A stretch of DNA of 28,558 nucleotides from contig JAIRZN010000186.1 in NCBI GenBank assembly GCA_031267205.1, positions 1 through 28,558 on the forward strand. Reading direction: 5' to 3'. Origin of the DNA: Tannerellaceae bacterium (lineage in GTDB: Bacteria; Bacteroidota; Bacteroidia; Bacteroidales; Tannerellaceae). A program made the translations under genes and the position numbers. The notes under the pieces were generated by a model. It ran no database searches and had not been told where the DNA came from. It was given only the letters and a program-made list of their open reading frames with translations. This document shows, piece after piece, positions 16,057 through 23,358 of the stretch; within the stretch, counting starts at the first letter, position 1; every line of letters starts with the position of its first letter.

Positions 16057-17430
16057 ATGGATATAAGCGACATAAAGGCGGTGTATTTCATAGGAGCCGG
16101 AGGTATAGGGATGAGCGCCCTTATGCGTTATTTCCTCTCCAAAGGAAAGCCGGTTGCCGGTTACGACAAGACGCCGTCCGAACTGACGGAGCGGTTGAGC
16201 AGCGCCGGAGCCGGAATACATTACACCGACGATGTCGCCCTGATTCCGGCCGGATTCCGTTCGCCGGCCCATACGTTGGTCGTTTACACCCCGGCCGTGC
16301 CGGAATTGCATACGGAGCTTGCCTGGTTTCGTTCACACAACTTTGAAATAATGAAGCGAGCGCAGGTGTTGGGCGAAATAACCAAGTTATCGCGCGGACT
16401 TTGCGTAGCCGGCACGCACGGAAAGACAACGACATCCTCTATGACGGCCCACTTGCTCAAACAATCTCATGTCGACTGCAACGCCTTTCTGGGCGGCGTG
16501 CTTAAGAATTACAACAGCAACCTTATGCTCTCGGATACAAGCGACCTTACGGTGATCGAGGCTGACGAATACGACCGCTCCTTCCATCAATTAACCCCTT
16601 ACATGGCCGTTATCACCTCTGTCGACCCCGACCACTTAGATATTTACGGCACGCCGGAAGCCTACCGCGAGAGCTTCGAGTATTTCACCTCGCTGATACG
16701 CCCAGGCGGTTGCCTGATCATGAAAAACGGTCTGCCTATAAATCTCCGCCTAAAGCCCGGAACCGGACTTTATACCTACTCCGGCAAGGACGAAGGCGAC
16801 TTTCACGCAGAAAATATCCGTACAGGCAACGGCGAAGTCTTGTTTGACTTTGTCGCGCCGGATGTATGCATAAACGATGTCCGGCTCGGAGTTCCCGTGA
16901 GGGTGAATATCGAAAACGGCGTGGCGGCTATGGCTGTGGCCCTGCTCAATGGAGCGACTGTGGAGGAGATAAAACAGGGAATGTCATCTTTCGAGGGAGC
17001 CGAACGGCGTTTCGACTTTTGCCTGAAGAAGGACAATATTGTGCTCATCGACGATTACGCCCACCATCCGGCTGAACTCAGGGAGAGCATCCTGTCGGTA
17101 AAGGAACTTTATGCCGGACGAAAGATAACCGGAGTTTTCCAACCTCACCTTTATTCGCGCACACGCGATTTCGCCGATGAATTTGCCGCCTCGCTCTCAC
17201 TGTTGGACGAGCTGATTTTGCTCGATATATACCCTGCCAGAGAAGAACCTTTGCCGGGCGTTACCTCGCAGATTATATTCGACAAAGTGACCATTCCAGG
17301 CAAAACCTTATGTACAAAGGAACAACTGCCGGCCCTGATGTCCGCCGGAGCTTGTGAGGTTGTGTTAATGCTTGGAGCAGGCGATATAGACCGCCTGGTG
17401 GAACCCGTCAGGCAATTACTGGACAGATGA
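16057..17430 (+). CDS. murC: UDP-MurNAc:L-alanine ligase
   Basis: A 457-aa Mur ligase adding the first residue, L-alanine, to UDP-MurNAc. The N-terminal Rossmann motif is FIGAGGIGMSALM (11-23). The ATP loop is G119-T-H-G-K-T-T125, with the His that distinguishes MurC from MurD and MurE. It continues with EADEYDRSF, SVDPDHLDIYG, FEGAERRFD and DDYAHHPAELR, then VFQPHLYSRTRDF. All are typical of MurC. It sits after murG and overlaps ftsQ by 4 bases. Confidence 0.96.
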   Translation: MDISDIKAVYFIGAGGIGMSALMRYFLSKGKPVAGYDKTPSELTERLSSAGAGIHYTDDVALIPAGFRSPAHTLVVYTPAVPELHTELAWFRSHNFEIMKRAQVLGEITKLSRGLCVAGTHGKTTTSSMTAHLLKQSHVDCNAFLGGVLKNYNSNLMLSDTSDLTVIEADEYDRSFHQLTPYMAVITSVDPDHLDIYGTPEAYRESFEYFTSLIRPGGCLIMKNGLPINLRLKPGTGLYTYSGKDEGDFHAENIRTGNGEVLFDFVAPDVCINDVRLGVPVRVNIENGVAAMAVALLNGATVEEIKQGMSSFEGAERRFDFCLKKDNIVLIDDYAHHPAELRESILSVKELYAGRKITGVFQPHLYSRTRDFADEFAASLSLLDELILLDIYPAREEPLPGVTSQIIFDKVTIPGKTLCTKEQLPALMSAGACEVVLMLGAGDIDRLVEPVRQLLDR

Positions 17431-18164
17431 AAATCATCCGCGTCATATCCGTCATAACAGCCATCCTGCTGCTTGGTTACATCATCATCTCAGCGGTGTT
17501 GTTCAAAAACTCGCGCCATGACAACGTTGTGTGCGGCAACTTGATCGTAACATTGCAAGGCGGGGAAAATATGCGCTTTGTCTCCGAAGCCAACATAACG
17601 GACGCCTTGAAGCAGGCAGGGCTTGACCCTGTCGGCAAACCGATGCGGACAATCAACACAAACAAAATAGAAAGCGAACTGCTCAGGAACGAAATGCTCG
17701 ATCGCGTAGACGCCTACAAAACGCCGTCAGGCATCATCCGAATAGACGTAAAACAGAAAATCCCCATCCTCAGAATCATGAGCGCGGAAGGTAACTTCTA
17801 CGTCGACATCAAAGGCAGCCTCATGCCGGTAAGTCGGCGATATACGGTGCGCGTCCCTCTGGCAAGCGGATATGTGAGGAGGGAATTTGCGACTGCCGAA
17901 TTGTACGAATTTGCGCTATTTTTGCAGGAAAATGAATTTTGGAACAACCAGATTGAACAGATATATGTGCACCCCGACCGCGACGTTGAACTTGTGCCGC
18001 TTGTCGGCAATCACAGGATTTTATTGGGCGCTTTGGATGATTTCAGAGAAAAATTAGATAACTTGCAACTCTTTTACGAACAAGCAATACCTGTCGTGGG
18101 ATGGGATAAATACAGTATCGTGAATTTAAAGTTTAAAGATCAGATAGTTTGTACTAAAAAGTAA
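17427..18164 (+). CDS. ftsQ: Cell division protein FtsQ
   Basis: A 245-aa bitopic protein: a short cytoplasmic N-terminus, one membrane segment at about residues 5-26 (VISVITAILLLGYIIISAVLF), then a periplasmic domain. The POTRA-like part includes FVSEANITDALKQAGLDPVGKPM and ends with an FtsQ-type stretch (RIDVKQKIPILRIM, YVDIKGSLMPVS). It links early and late divisome proteins with the FtsL-like protein. Identity follows from topology, the VDIKGSLMP motif and its place between murC (4-base overlap) and ftsA (5-base gap). Confidence 0.9.
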   Translation: MKIIRVISVITAILLLGYIIISAVLFKNSRHDNVVCGNLIVTLQGGENMRFVSEANITDALKQAGLDPVGKPMRTINTNKIESELLRNEMLDRVDAYKTPSGIIRIDVKQKIPILRIMSAEGNFYVDIKGSLMPVSRRYTVRVPLASGYVRREFATAELYEFALFLQENEFWNNQIEQIYVHPDRDVELVPLVGNHRILLGALDDFREKLDNLQLFYEQAIPVVGWDKYSIVNLKFKDQIVCTKK

Positions 18165-18169
18165 CTAAT

Positions 18170-19510
18170 ATGGCACACGCAAACTTTATAGCAGCCATTC
18201 ACTTGGGGACATCCCGAATCATAGGCGTACTCGAACGTAACGAAGCTGGGACGCCGACCGTAATAGCTTACGAAACGGAAAACTCATCCAATTGCATACG
18301 CAGAGGCTGCGTCTATAACGTCAAGGAAACAGCCTCAAAGGTAAAACGCATCATCCAAAAACTGGAAAGCCGCATACCGGGCAACCGCATCGGCAAAGCA
18401 TATATCGGAGTAGGAGGACAATCCCTCCGATCGTTGGAACACACCGTCAAACGCTCGATGGACACAGAACGGATGGTTACCGACGAGCTGAAAGACGAAC
18501 TCCTCAGCGAAGCCCGCGCCTTCCGGCCGGACGGATTGGATGTGCTGTCGGTCGTCCCCTCCGCCTATTACTTGGACAACCGGCTTGAGACGGAACCCGT
18601 AGGCGTCTCCTGCTCCTTAGTCGAGGCGAAATACCGGCTGATCGTAGCGCGTCCGTCGGTGCGCAAACGCATCACGGAATGTATGACGGAACTTGTGAAG
18701 ATCGACATTGCGGAGATAATAATCTATCCCATTGCCCTCGCCGAAGCCGTGTTGAGCGAAGATGAAAGAAAGCGCGGATGCGCCTTGATTGACTTCGGCG
18801 GAAGCGTGACGTCGGTTACGGTATACAAAAACGGATACCTTGTCGGCCTTTACGTCATCCCTTTGGGAGGAAACCTGATAACGAAAGACCTCTCCGATTT
18901 CCTCGGAATCGGCCGGGACGAGGCCGAAAACCTCAAACGCAAGTACGGACGCGCCCTGTCGGACGATGACGACGAATCAACCTTCCGGGTAGACATCGAA
19001 CACTTGGAATGTTTAACCGTAAAACTCTCCGAATTTAACGCCGTCGTGGAAGCGCGTATGCAGGAGATACTTGAAAACGTTTACGACAAGCTCGAAACCA
19101 TAGGAACGAAAGAACTGCGCGCAGGCGTAATCATCGCCGGCAATGCATCGCAGCTCGAAAACCTTACCACACCAATCTACAACCGACTCAAGACGGACGT
19201 CCGCTATGCCGCCCTACGCAAAGACCTGACGCTAAAGACCGGCATAGACATACCGGAAAGCGACAAGGCTTGCGTCGCCGGATTACTGCTTCAGGCCGGA
19301 GACGCGGATTGCTTGACAAACGTCGTCGTCAGGCAGGCAACCGCTCCCGAACCTGTGCCCGAACCTAAGCCTGCGACCGAACCCGTACCGGAAAAAGCTA
19401 AGGAAGCCCTAATCGCCACGCCCGATACGAAGCGCGGTAAAAAATCTTTCCTGGGAAAAATAAAAAAAGACGCCGAACAGTTTGTAGGCGACCTCTTCAA
19501 AGAATCATAA
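18170..19510 (+). CDS. ftsA: Cell division protein FtsA
   Basis: A 446-aa actin-like protein that tethers FtsZ to the membrane. The first phosphate motif is AAIHLGTSRI (residues 9-18). The 1C domain and the phosphate-2 motif ALIDFGGSVTSV near residues 203-214 follow, with VIIAGNASQLENL near 318-330. After the core comes a Pro/Glu/Ala-rich linker (PEPVPEPKPATEPVPE, about residues 392-407), then a basic, amphipathic C-terminal helix (FLGKIKKDAEQFVGDLF), the usual membrane-targeting element. Directly upstream of ftsZ with a 12-base gap. Confidence 0.95.
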   Translation: MAHANFIAAIHLGTSRIIGVLERNEAGTPTVIAYETENSSNCIRRGCVYNVKETASKVKRIIQKLESRIPGNRIGKAYIGVGGQSLRSLEHTVKRSMDTERMVTDELKDELLSEARAFRPDGLDVLSVVPSAYYLDNRLETEPVGVSCSLVEAKYRLIVARPSVRKRITECMTELVKIDIAEIIIYPIALAEAVLSEDERKRGCALIDFGGSVTSVTVYKNGYLVGLYVIPLGGNLITKDLSDFLGIGRDEAENLKRKYGRALSDDDDESTFRVDIEHLECLTVKLSEFNAVVEARMQEILENVYDKLETIGTKELRAGVIIAGNASQLENLTTPIYNRLKTDVRYAALRKDLTLKTGIDIPESDKACVAGLLLQAGDADCLTNVVVRQATAPEPVPEPKPATEPVPEKAKEALIATPDTKRGKKSFLGKIKKDAEQFVGDLFKES

Positions 19511-19522
19511 ACAGAATTAACG

Positions 19523-20776
19523 ATGGACACTACCGAAACATTGGAGTTTGATCTGACGCAAGACGAACCGAAGATAATAAAGGTAATCGGCGTCGGCGGC
19601 GGCGGCGGGAATGCCGTCACACACATGTACCGCAAAGGAATACACGACGTCTCCTTCCTACTCTGTAACACCGACAAACAGGCGCTCGCCAACTCCGACG
19701 TGCCCAATAAATTAGTACTCGGAGAAACAATAACCAAAGGACTGGGCGCGGGAAACAGACCCGAAACAGCTCGCAGGGCCGCCGAAGACAGCGAAGAAGA
19801 CATAAGGCGGAATCTAAGCGACGGTACCAATATGGTCTTCGTCACCGCCGGAATGGGCGGAGGCACAGGCACAGGAGCAGCTCCCGTCGTAGCGCGTATA
19901 GCCAAAGAAATGGACATACTGACGGTCGGCATCGTCACCATACCCTTCAAATTTGAGGGCGAACGCAAAATCATGCAGGCCATCAAAGGCGTGGACGAAA
20001 TACGCAGCAACGTAGACGCACTCCTTGTCATAAACAACGAACGCCTGCGCGAAATATACCCCGACTTCACTATAATGACCGCCTTCGCACGCGCCGATGA
20101 TACCCTGGCCACCGCCGCCAAAAGCATCGCCGAAATCATTACCATGCCCGGCCTCATAAACCTCGACTTCGCCGATGTCAATACCACAATGAAAGACGGC
20201 GGAGTGGCTCTCATCAGCAACGGATACGGCGAAGGCGACCGTCGCGTGGAGGCAGCCATCAACGACGCTCTCAACTCACCCTTGCTCAATAACAACGACA
20301 TATTCACGGCAAGGAAGATACTTTTCAATATCTATTTCGACCAAACATGCGAACTTAGAGTAGAGGAAATGGCGTATGTGCACGAATTCATGGCCAAGTT
20401 CAACTCCGGTATAGAAGTAATATGGGGAACATCCATCGACAATAATTTAGGCAAACGAATTAAAATAACCATCCTCGCTACCGGCTTCGGCCTCGATTCC
20501 ATCCCCGAACTCGCCGACAACTCCCAACGGGCGGAAATACAGAAGAAAATCGGAGAATACTACAACAACAACCGCTCCGGAAAAAAAGGAGATTATATCG
20601 ACCGCTTCGCCATCCTCACCGCCGCCGAGCTTGACGACGACAACTTCATCTCATTCCTTGAAGATAACCCAACACACAAGCGCAACCCGAAGATGATAGC
20701 CGATTTCCGCGCAAAAAACAACCCCGCACCCGCCACACCCGCACAAAACAACGACTCCGGGATGATACATTTCTAA
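19523..20776 (+). CDS. ftsZ: Cell division GTPase FtsZ
   Basis: A 417-aa tubulin-like GTPase that forms the division ring. IKVIGVGGGGGNAV is at 19-32, the GTP signature G112-GGTGTG118 follows, and the T7 loop with catalytic residues N213-L-D215-F-A-D218 is present. The folded part ends near residue 335. The remainder is a short tail ending ATPAQNNDSGMIHF, in which I cannot see the familiar conserved FtsA-binding peptide of Proteobacteria; a divergent one may exist (RNPKMIADFRAKN). Last gene of the dcw operon. Confidence 0.97.
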   Translation: MDTTETLEFDLTQDEPKIIKVIGVGGGGGNAVTHMYRKGIHDVSFLLCNTDKQALANSDVPNKLVLGETITKGLGAGNRPETARRAAEDSEEDIRRNLSDGTNMVFVTAGMGGGTGTGAAPVVARIAKEMDILTVGIVTIPFKFEGERKIMQAIKGVDEIRSNVDALLVINNERLREIYPDFTIMTAFARADDTLATAAKSIAEIITMPGLINLDFADVNTTMKDGGVALISNGYGEGDRRVEAAINDALNSPLLNNNDIFTARKILFNIYFDQTCELRVEEMAYVHEFMAKFNSGIEVIWGTSIDNNLGKRIKITILATGFGLDSIPELADNSQRAEIQKKIGEYYNNNRSGKKGDYIDRFAILTAAELDDDNFISFLEDNPTHKRNPKMIADFRAKNNPAPATPAQNNDSGMIHF

Positions 20777-20815
20777 CTATTACTGTCCGGTAAGACGGAA
20801 TACCAATTATTTCAC

Positions 20816-20832
20816 ATCTGCAAATTGCAGAT
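20816..20832. other. 17-nt palindrome after ftsZ
   Basis: ATCTGCAA-A-TTGCAGAT: perfect 8-bp arms around one base, 40 bases after the ftsZ stop. With a 1-base centre it cannot form a full hairpin loop, so a dimeric protein site is more likely than a terminator. There is no T-run after it. Confidence 0.5.
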
Positions 20833-20837
20833 AAGCT

Positions 20838-20957
20838 AACGGATAAGTAAGGTAACTATCGCTTAACCTTGCTCGTTTCTGCTTTCGGAATGAAATGCGG
20901 AACACGGCAGATTAAAGCATAACCAACTGATTCGTCGGCGCTCCTTGCTTATCCGTT
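20838..20957. repeat. 120-bp element bounded by near-perfect 15-bp inverted repeats
   Basis: The left arm 20838-20852 (AACGGATAAGTAAGG) and right arm 20943-20957 (CCTTGCTTATCCGTT) are inverted copies at 14 of 15 positions, 90 bases apart. Inside is a further pair, AAGGT...ACCTT at 20848-20871. No open frame is inside. It could be a small non-autonomous mobile element, a folded RNA or the transcription end of the dcw operon. No clear target duplication is seen at its ends. Confidence 0.55.
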
Positions 20958-21022
20958 TCTTGTTTTAAGGCTTAACGTTTTGAGACATCCTCTCTCGCAG
21001 GGCCTTTGAGGAATTTTCCAAA

Positions 21023-21358
21023 GTAGTCGACACCTTTAGCTTAGGTGTCGACACCTTTGGCTTGGGTGTCGACACCTTTGGCTTAGGTGTCGACACCTTT
21101 GGCTTAGGTGTCGACACCTTTGGCTTGGGTGTCGACACCTTTCGCTTAGGTGTCGACACCTTTGGCTTGGGTGTCGACACCTTTCGCTTAGGTGTCGACA
21201 CCTTTGGCTTGGGTGTCGACACCTTTGGCTTGGGTGTCGACACCTTTGGCTTGGGCGTCGACACCTTTGGACTGGGTGTCGACACCTTTGGCTTGGGTGT
21301 CGACACCTTTGGCTTGGGTGTCGACACCTTTGGCTTGGGTGTCGACACCTTTGCCATA
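21023..21358. repeat. 21-bp tandem array B, 16 units, palindromic core GGTGTCGACACC
   Basis: Cores start at 21023 and recur every 21 bases up to 21338. The 12-bp core GGTGTCGACACC is a perfect palindrome and contains a SalI-type GTCGAC. Fourteen of 16 cores are identical; unit 1 is GTAGTCGACACC and unit 12 GGCGTCGACACC. The 9-nt linkers vary more: TTTGGCTTG mostly, also TTTGGCTTA, TTTCGCTTA, TTTAGCTTA, TTTGGACTG and TTTGCCATA. Together with array C it fills most of the 835-base gap between ftsZ and the peroxidase gene. It is not coding: open frames here come from the 3-divisible period. Confidence 0.95.
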
Positions 21359-21562
21359 GCATTCGAATGCTTTACCCAAAGTAATCGAATACAAAGCCGG
21401 TGCATTCGAATACAAAGCCATAGTAATCGAATGCAAAGCCGGAGTAATCGAATGCAAAGTCAAAGCATTCGAATGCAAAACCGGAGCATTCGAATGCAGA
21501 GCCAAAGCATTCGAATGCAGAGCTAAAGTAATCGAATGCAAAGCCGGAGCATTCGAATGCAA
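21359..21562. repeat. 21-bp tandem array C, 10 units, palindromic core GCATTCGAATGC
   Basis: Cores start at 21359, 21381, then every 21 bases to 21549. The perfect 12-bp palindrome GCATTCGAATGC occurs in five units; the rest are GTAATCGAATGC (three), GTAATCGAATAC and GCATTCGAATAC. Linkers are AAAGCCGGA, AAAGCCATA, AGAGCCAAA and similar, the reverse-complement type of the array B linkers. The first core sits exactly 21 bases after the last array B core, so the two arrays share one register. Between core 1 and core 2 the spacing is 22. The array ends about 50 bases upstream of the peroxidase ATG. Confidence 0.93.
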
Positions 21563-21611
21563 TTTGTATAGTATACAGTTTAGTTTTTAATAATCATAAA
21601 ATCAATTTAAA

Positions 21612-22154
21612 ATGAAAGCTTTGATTCTTTTTCTTTCGGCGATAGCCCTGTCTGTGTCCGTTAGCGCGCAGCAAAACAAGAATTTCCATGACTTTACGGT
21701 GCAGACCATCGGCGGGAAGACCATTTCCCTATCCGATTTCAAGGGCAAGAAGGTCATGGTGGTAAACGTGGCGTCCAAATGCGGCCTCACTCCTCAGTAC
21801 AAACAGTTACAGGAGCTATACGACAAGTACGGCGGCAATAAGTTCGCCGTCATAGGCTTCCCCGCCAACAATTTCGGGCAGCAGGAGCCGGGCACAAACG
21901 AAGAGATACAGGAGTTTTGCACCTTGAACTACGGTGTCACCTTCCCTATGATGGCCAAGATTTCCGTCAAGGGCGACGACATGGCCCCCTTGTACGAGTG
22001 GCTTACTAAGAAGAGCGGAAATGGGAAGCAAGATGCTGATGTGACGTGGAACTTCCAGAAGTTCCTTATAGATGAGAACGGAAACTGGGCAGGGTTTTAC
22101 GAACCCCGCACCCTGCCCGATGCTCCCGAAATCGTAAGTTGGATAGAGAAATAA
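21612..22154 (+). CDS. Exported glutathione peroxidase-like thiol peroxidase
   Basis: A 180-aa member of the GPx family with a Sec signal peptide (MKALILFLSAIALSVSVSAQ, probable cleavage near residue 19-20), so it acts in the periplasm. The peroxidatic cysteine is C57 (NVASKCGLTPQY), with catalytic Gln91 in NNFGQQEPG and W146-N147 in VTWNFQKFLID. A second cysteine, C103 in EFCTLNYGVTFP, lies 46 residues after C57, the same spacing as the peroxidatic-resolving pair in yeast Gpx3. This predicts a thioredoxin-type, not glutathione-type, reductant. It converges with a thioredoxin-like lipoprotein gene, with only 9 bases between the stops. Upstream is repeat array C. Confidence 0.92.
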   Translation: MKALILFLSAIALSVSVSAQQNKNFHDFTVQTIGGKTISLSDFKGKKVMVVNVASKCGLTPQYKQLQELYDKYGGNKFAVIGFPANNFGQQEPGTNEEIQEFCTLNYGVTFPMMAKISVKGDDMAPLYEWLTKKSGNGKQDADVTWNFQKFLIDENGNWAGFYEPRTLPDAPEIVSWIEK

Positions 22155-22163
22155 CAGGAGATG

Positions 22164-22631
22164 TTATTCCTTTCCCAGCAGGAAAGTGTCGATACATTTG
22201 ATAAGTTCTTCGCGGGGGAGTGCGCCCTGGGCTATCTGGGGCGTTCCTTTCGCGGGGACAAACAGAAGCGTTGGGATGCTGCTTATGCCGAAGGCGGCGG
22301 CTAATTCGTTCTCGGCGTCCACGTCTACCTTGTAGACTACGATTTCATCCTTGTAGAGCGCCGCCAGATCCTTGAGGATGGGGGATACTTTTTTGCACGG
22401 GCCGCACCAGTCTGCGTAGAAGTCCACGATGCAAGGCTTGTTGCCTTCATAGACCCAGTTCCCGCCGTTCTTTTCGTAATCAAACACCTTAGCCGTGAAC
22501 TCAGCCTTGTCCAAGACGACGACGTCGCCCTTTTCCTCGCCTTTCGCCGCATTTTCTTTGGCTCCTCCCGGGCATCCGACGGAGGAAAAGGCGATGCAAA
22601 GTATAAATATACTACTCAACCATTTTTTCAT
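22164..22631 (-). CDS. Thioredoxin-like lipoprotein
   Basis: A 155-aa protein. The signal peptide ends at a lipobox cysteine, C20 in FSSVGC, followed by PGGAKEN. The thioredoxin fold then carries the CxxC redox site W75-C76-G-P-C79 and the cis-proline P120 in SSIPTLLF. It should be anchored to a membrane with the redox site outside the cytoplasm. The start MKKWLSSIFILC is clear. It is tail to tail with the exported peroxidase (9-base gap) and could be its reducing partner, which is inference from location and the CxxC site. A TAnnTTTG element lies 41-48 bases upstream. Confidence 0.92.
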   Translation of the reverse strand: MKKWLSSIFILCIAFSSVGCPGGAKENAAKGEEKGDVVVLDKAEFTAKVFDYEKNGGNWVYEGNKPCIVDFYADWCGPCKKVSPILKDLAALYKDEIVVYKVDVDAENELAAAFGISSIPTLLFVPAKGTPQIAQGALPREELIKCIDTFLLGKE

Positions 22632-22671
22632 AAATAAAAGAATTTACTTGTTCTTATATAATCGTGATGCG

Positions 22672-22679
22672 CAAAGATA
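22672..22679 (-). promoter_or_regulatory. -7 promoter element of the thioredoxin-like gene
   Basis: On the minus strand TATCTTTG (22679-22672) is a perfect TAnnTTTG, about 40 bases before the ATG at 22631. No convincing -33 element is seen at the normal distance. Confidence 0.5.
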
Positions 22680-22793
22680 GGAAAAAATAAACGCCTGCCT
22701 CCCACTTTCAATGTCAGGGTCGCGACAATTCTTGTTTTTAAGCATCTTTATTATTTTCAACCGTCGGTTTAAGCGCGCTTCCCCGCTATCCGG

Positions 22794-23288
22794 TCATAAG
22801 TCGCTGGGGGCGTCTTTGTGCGGATTGCGTAAGACGCCCGTTTCTTTGCAGGTGACTTTTTCGAGGGCTACTTTCCATACTTTTACGTTCCTCACGGCGG
22901 GCGCTCCGTATGTAAAATCCCTGCCGGTATAGCGTTTCATGAAGAGGTTCAGTATGCCGGTTTTCCTGTCGAAATCGTCTTCGTATATTACTTCTCCCCA
23001 ACCGATAACACTGATGGCATGGGCGCTGTAACTGCAAGCTACGCCGGGGTCGCGGCATACTATCTTGTCGACGGAACAGAAGGTGATGCAAACGTTGGGA
23101 TTGCGTTCTATGATGCCGGCCTTGCGCCCTTCCTGTGCGGAATGAAGGTAGACCGTTCCATCGAGGTAGGCGAAGTTCATGGGTATCACATAAGGCTCGC
23201 CGCCGGTATCGGTCATGCCTACAAAACAAGTATCGCAGGCCATTATTGCCGCCTCTATGCGTTCACGTTCGGTATGTATTATTGTCAT
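22794..23288 (-). CDS. Pyridoxamine 5'-phosphate oxidase-family flavoprotein (Nim-like)
   Basis: A 164-aa FMN-binding split-barrel protein. The sequence PYVIPMNFAYLDGTVYLHSA (residues 32-51), followed by GRKAGIIERNPNVCITF, is typical of the family that includes the 5-nitroimidazole reductases NimA-NimJ and heme-utilisation-like PNPOx proteins. Probable role: FMN-dependent reduction of nitro compounds or another small substrate in the cytoplasm. The precise substrate is unknown and drug resistance should not be assumed. It has several cysteines. It is in the same direction as the thioredoxin-like gene but 162 bases upstream of it, and that gene has its own promoter element. Confidence 0.85.
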   Translation of the reverse strand: MTIIHTERERIEAAIMACDTCFVGMTDTGGEPYVIPMNFAYLDGTVYLHSAQEGRKAGIIERNPNVCITFCSVDKIVCRDPGVACSYSAHAISVIGWGEVIYEDDFDRKTGILNLFMKRYTGRDFTYGAPAVRNVKVWKVALEKVTCKETGVLRNPHKDAPSDL

Positions 23289-23335
23289 TGTTTGTTTTTA
23301 AAGCGCTAAGTTAGCGTTTCCAACCGATAAAAGGC

Positions 23336-23343
23336 TAATTTTG
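23336..23343 (+). promoter_or_regulatory. -7 promoter element of the M16 peptidase gene
   Basis: TAATTTTG at 23336-23343 is a perfect TAnnTTTG with a weak TTAG 21 bases upstream (23311-23314). The predicted start of transcription is only about 10 bases before the ATG at 23359, so the mRNA would be nearly leaderless. It lies in a 70-base gap between divergent genes. Confidence 0.5.
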
Positions 23344-23358
23344 CCGTTCTAATTTTCA

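Noticed and set aside
19291..20328. 345-aa minus-strand frame opposite ftsA/ftsZ
   Set aside because: It is antisense to firmly identified genes and its composition (Ser/Arg/Leu-rich) is that of a shadow frame.
20880..20960. tRNA or small stable RNA after ftsZ
   Set aside because: No cloverleaf with the usual T-loop could be built by eye; only the inverted repeats are evident.
20965..21562. Open frames of 108-154 aa over arrays B and C encoding repeated heptapeptides
   Set aside because: Same cause: the period divides by three and several frames are open at the same time. Palindromic DNA explains the pattern better than protein selection.
21023..21562. Iteron-type replication origin
   Set aside because: No replication initiator gene, no AT-rich unwinding segment with DnaA boxes nearby, and similar arrays occur at other loci; origin function is not supported.
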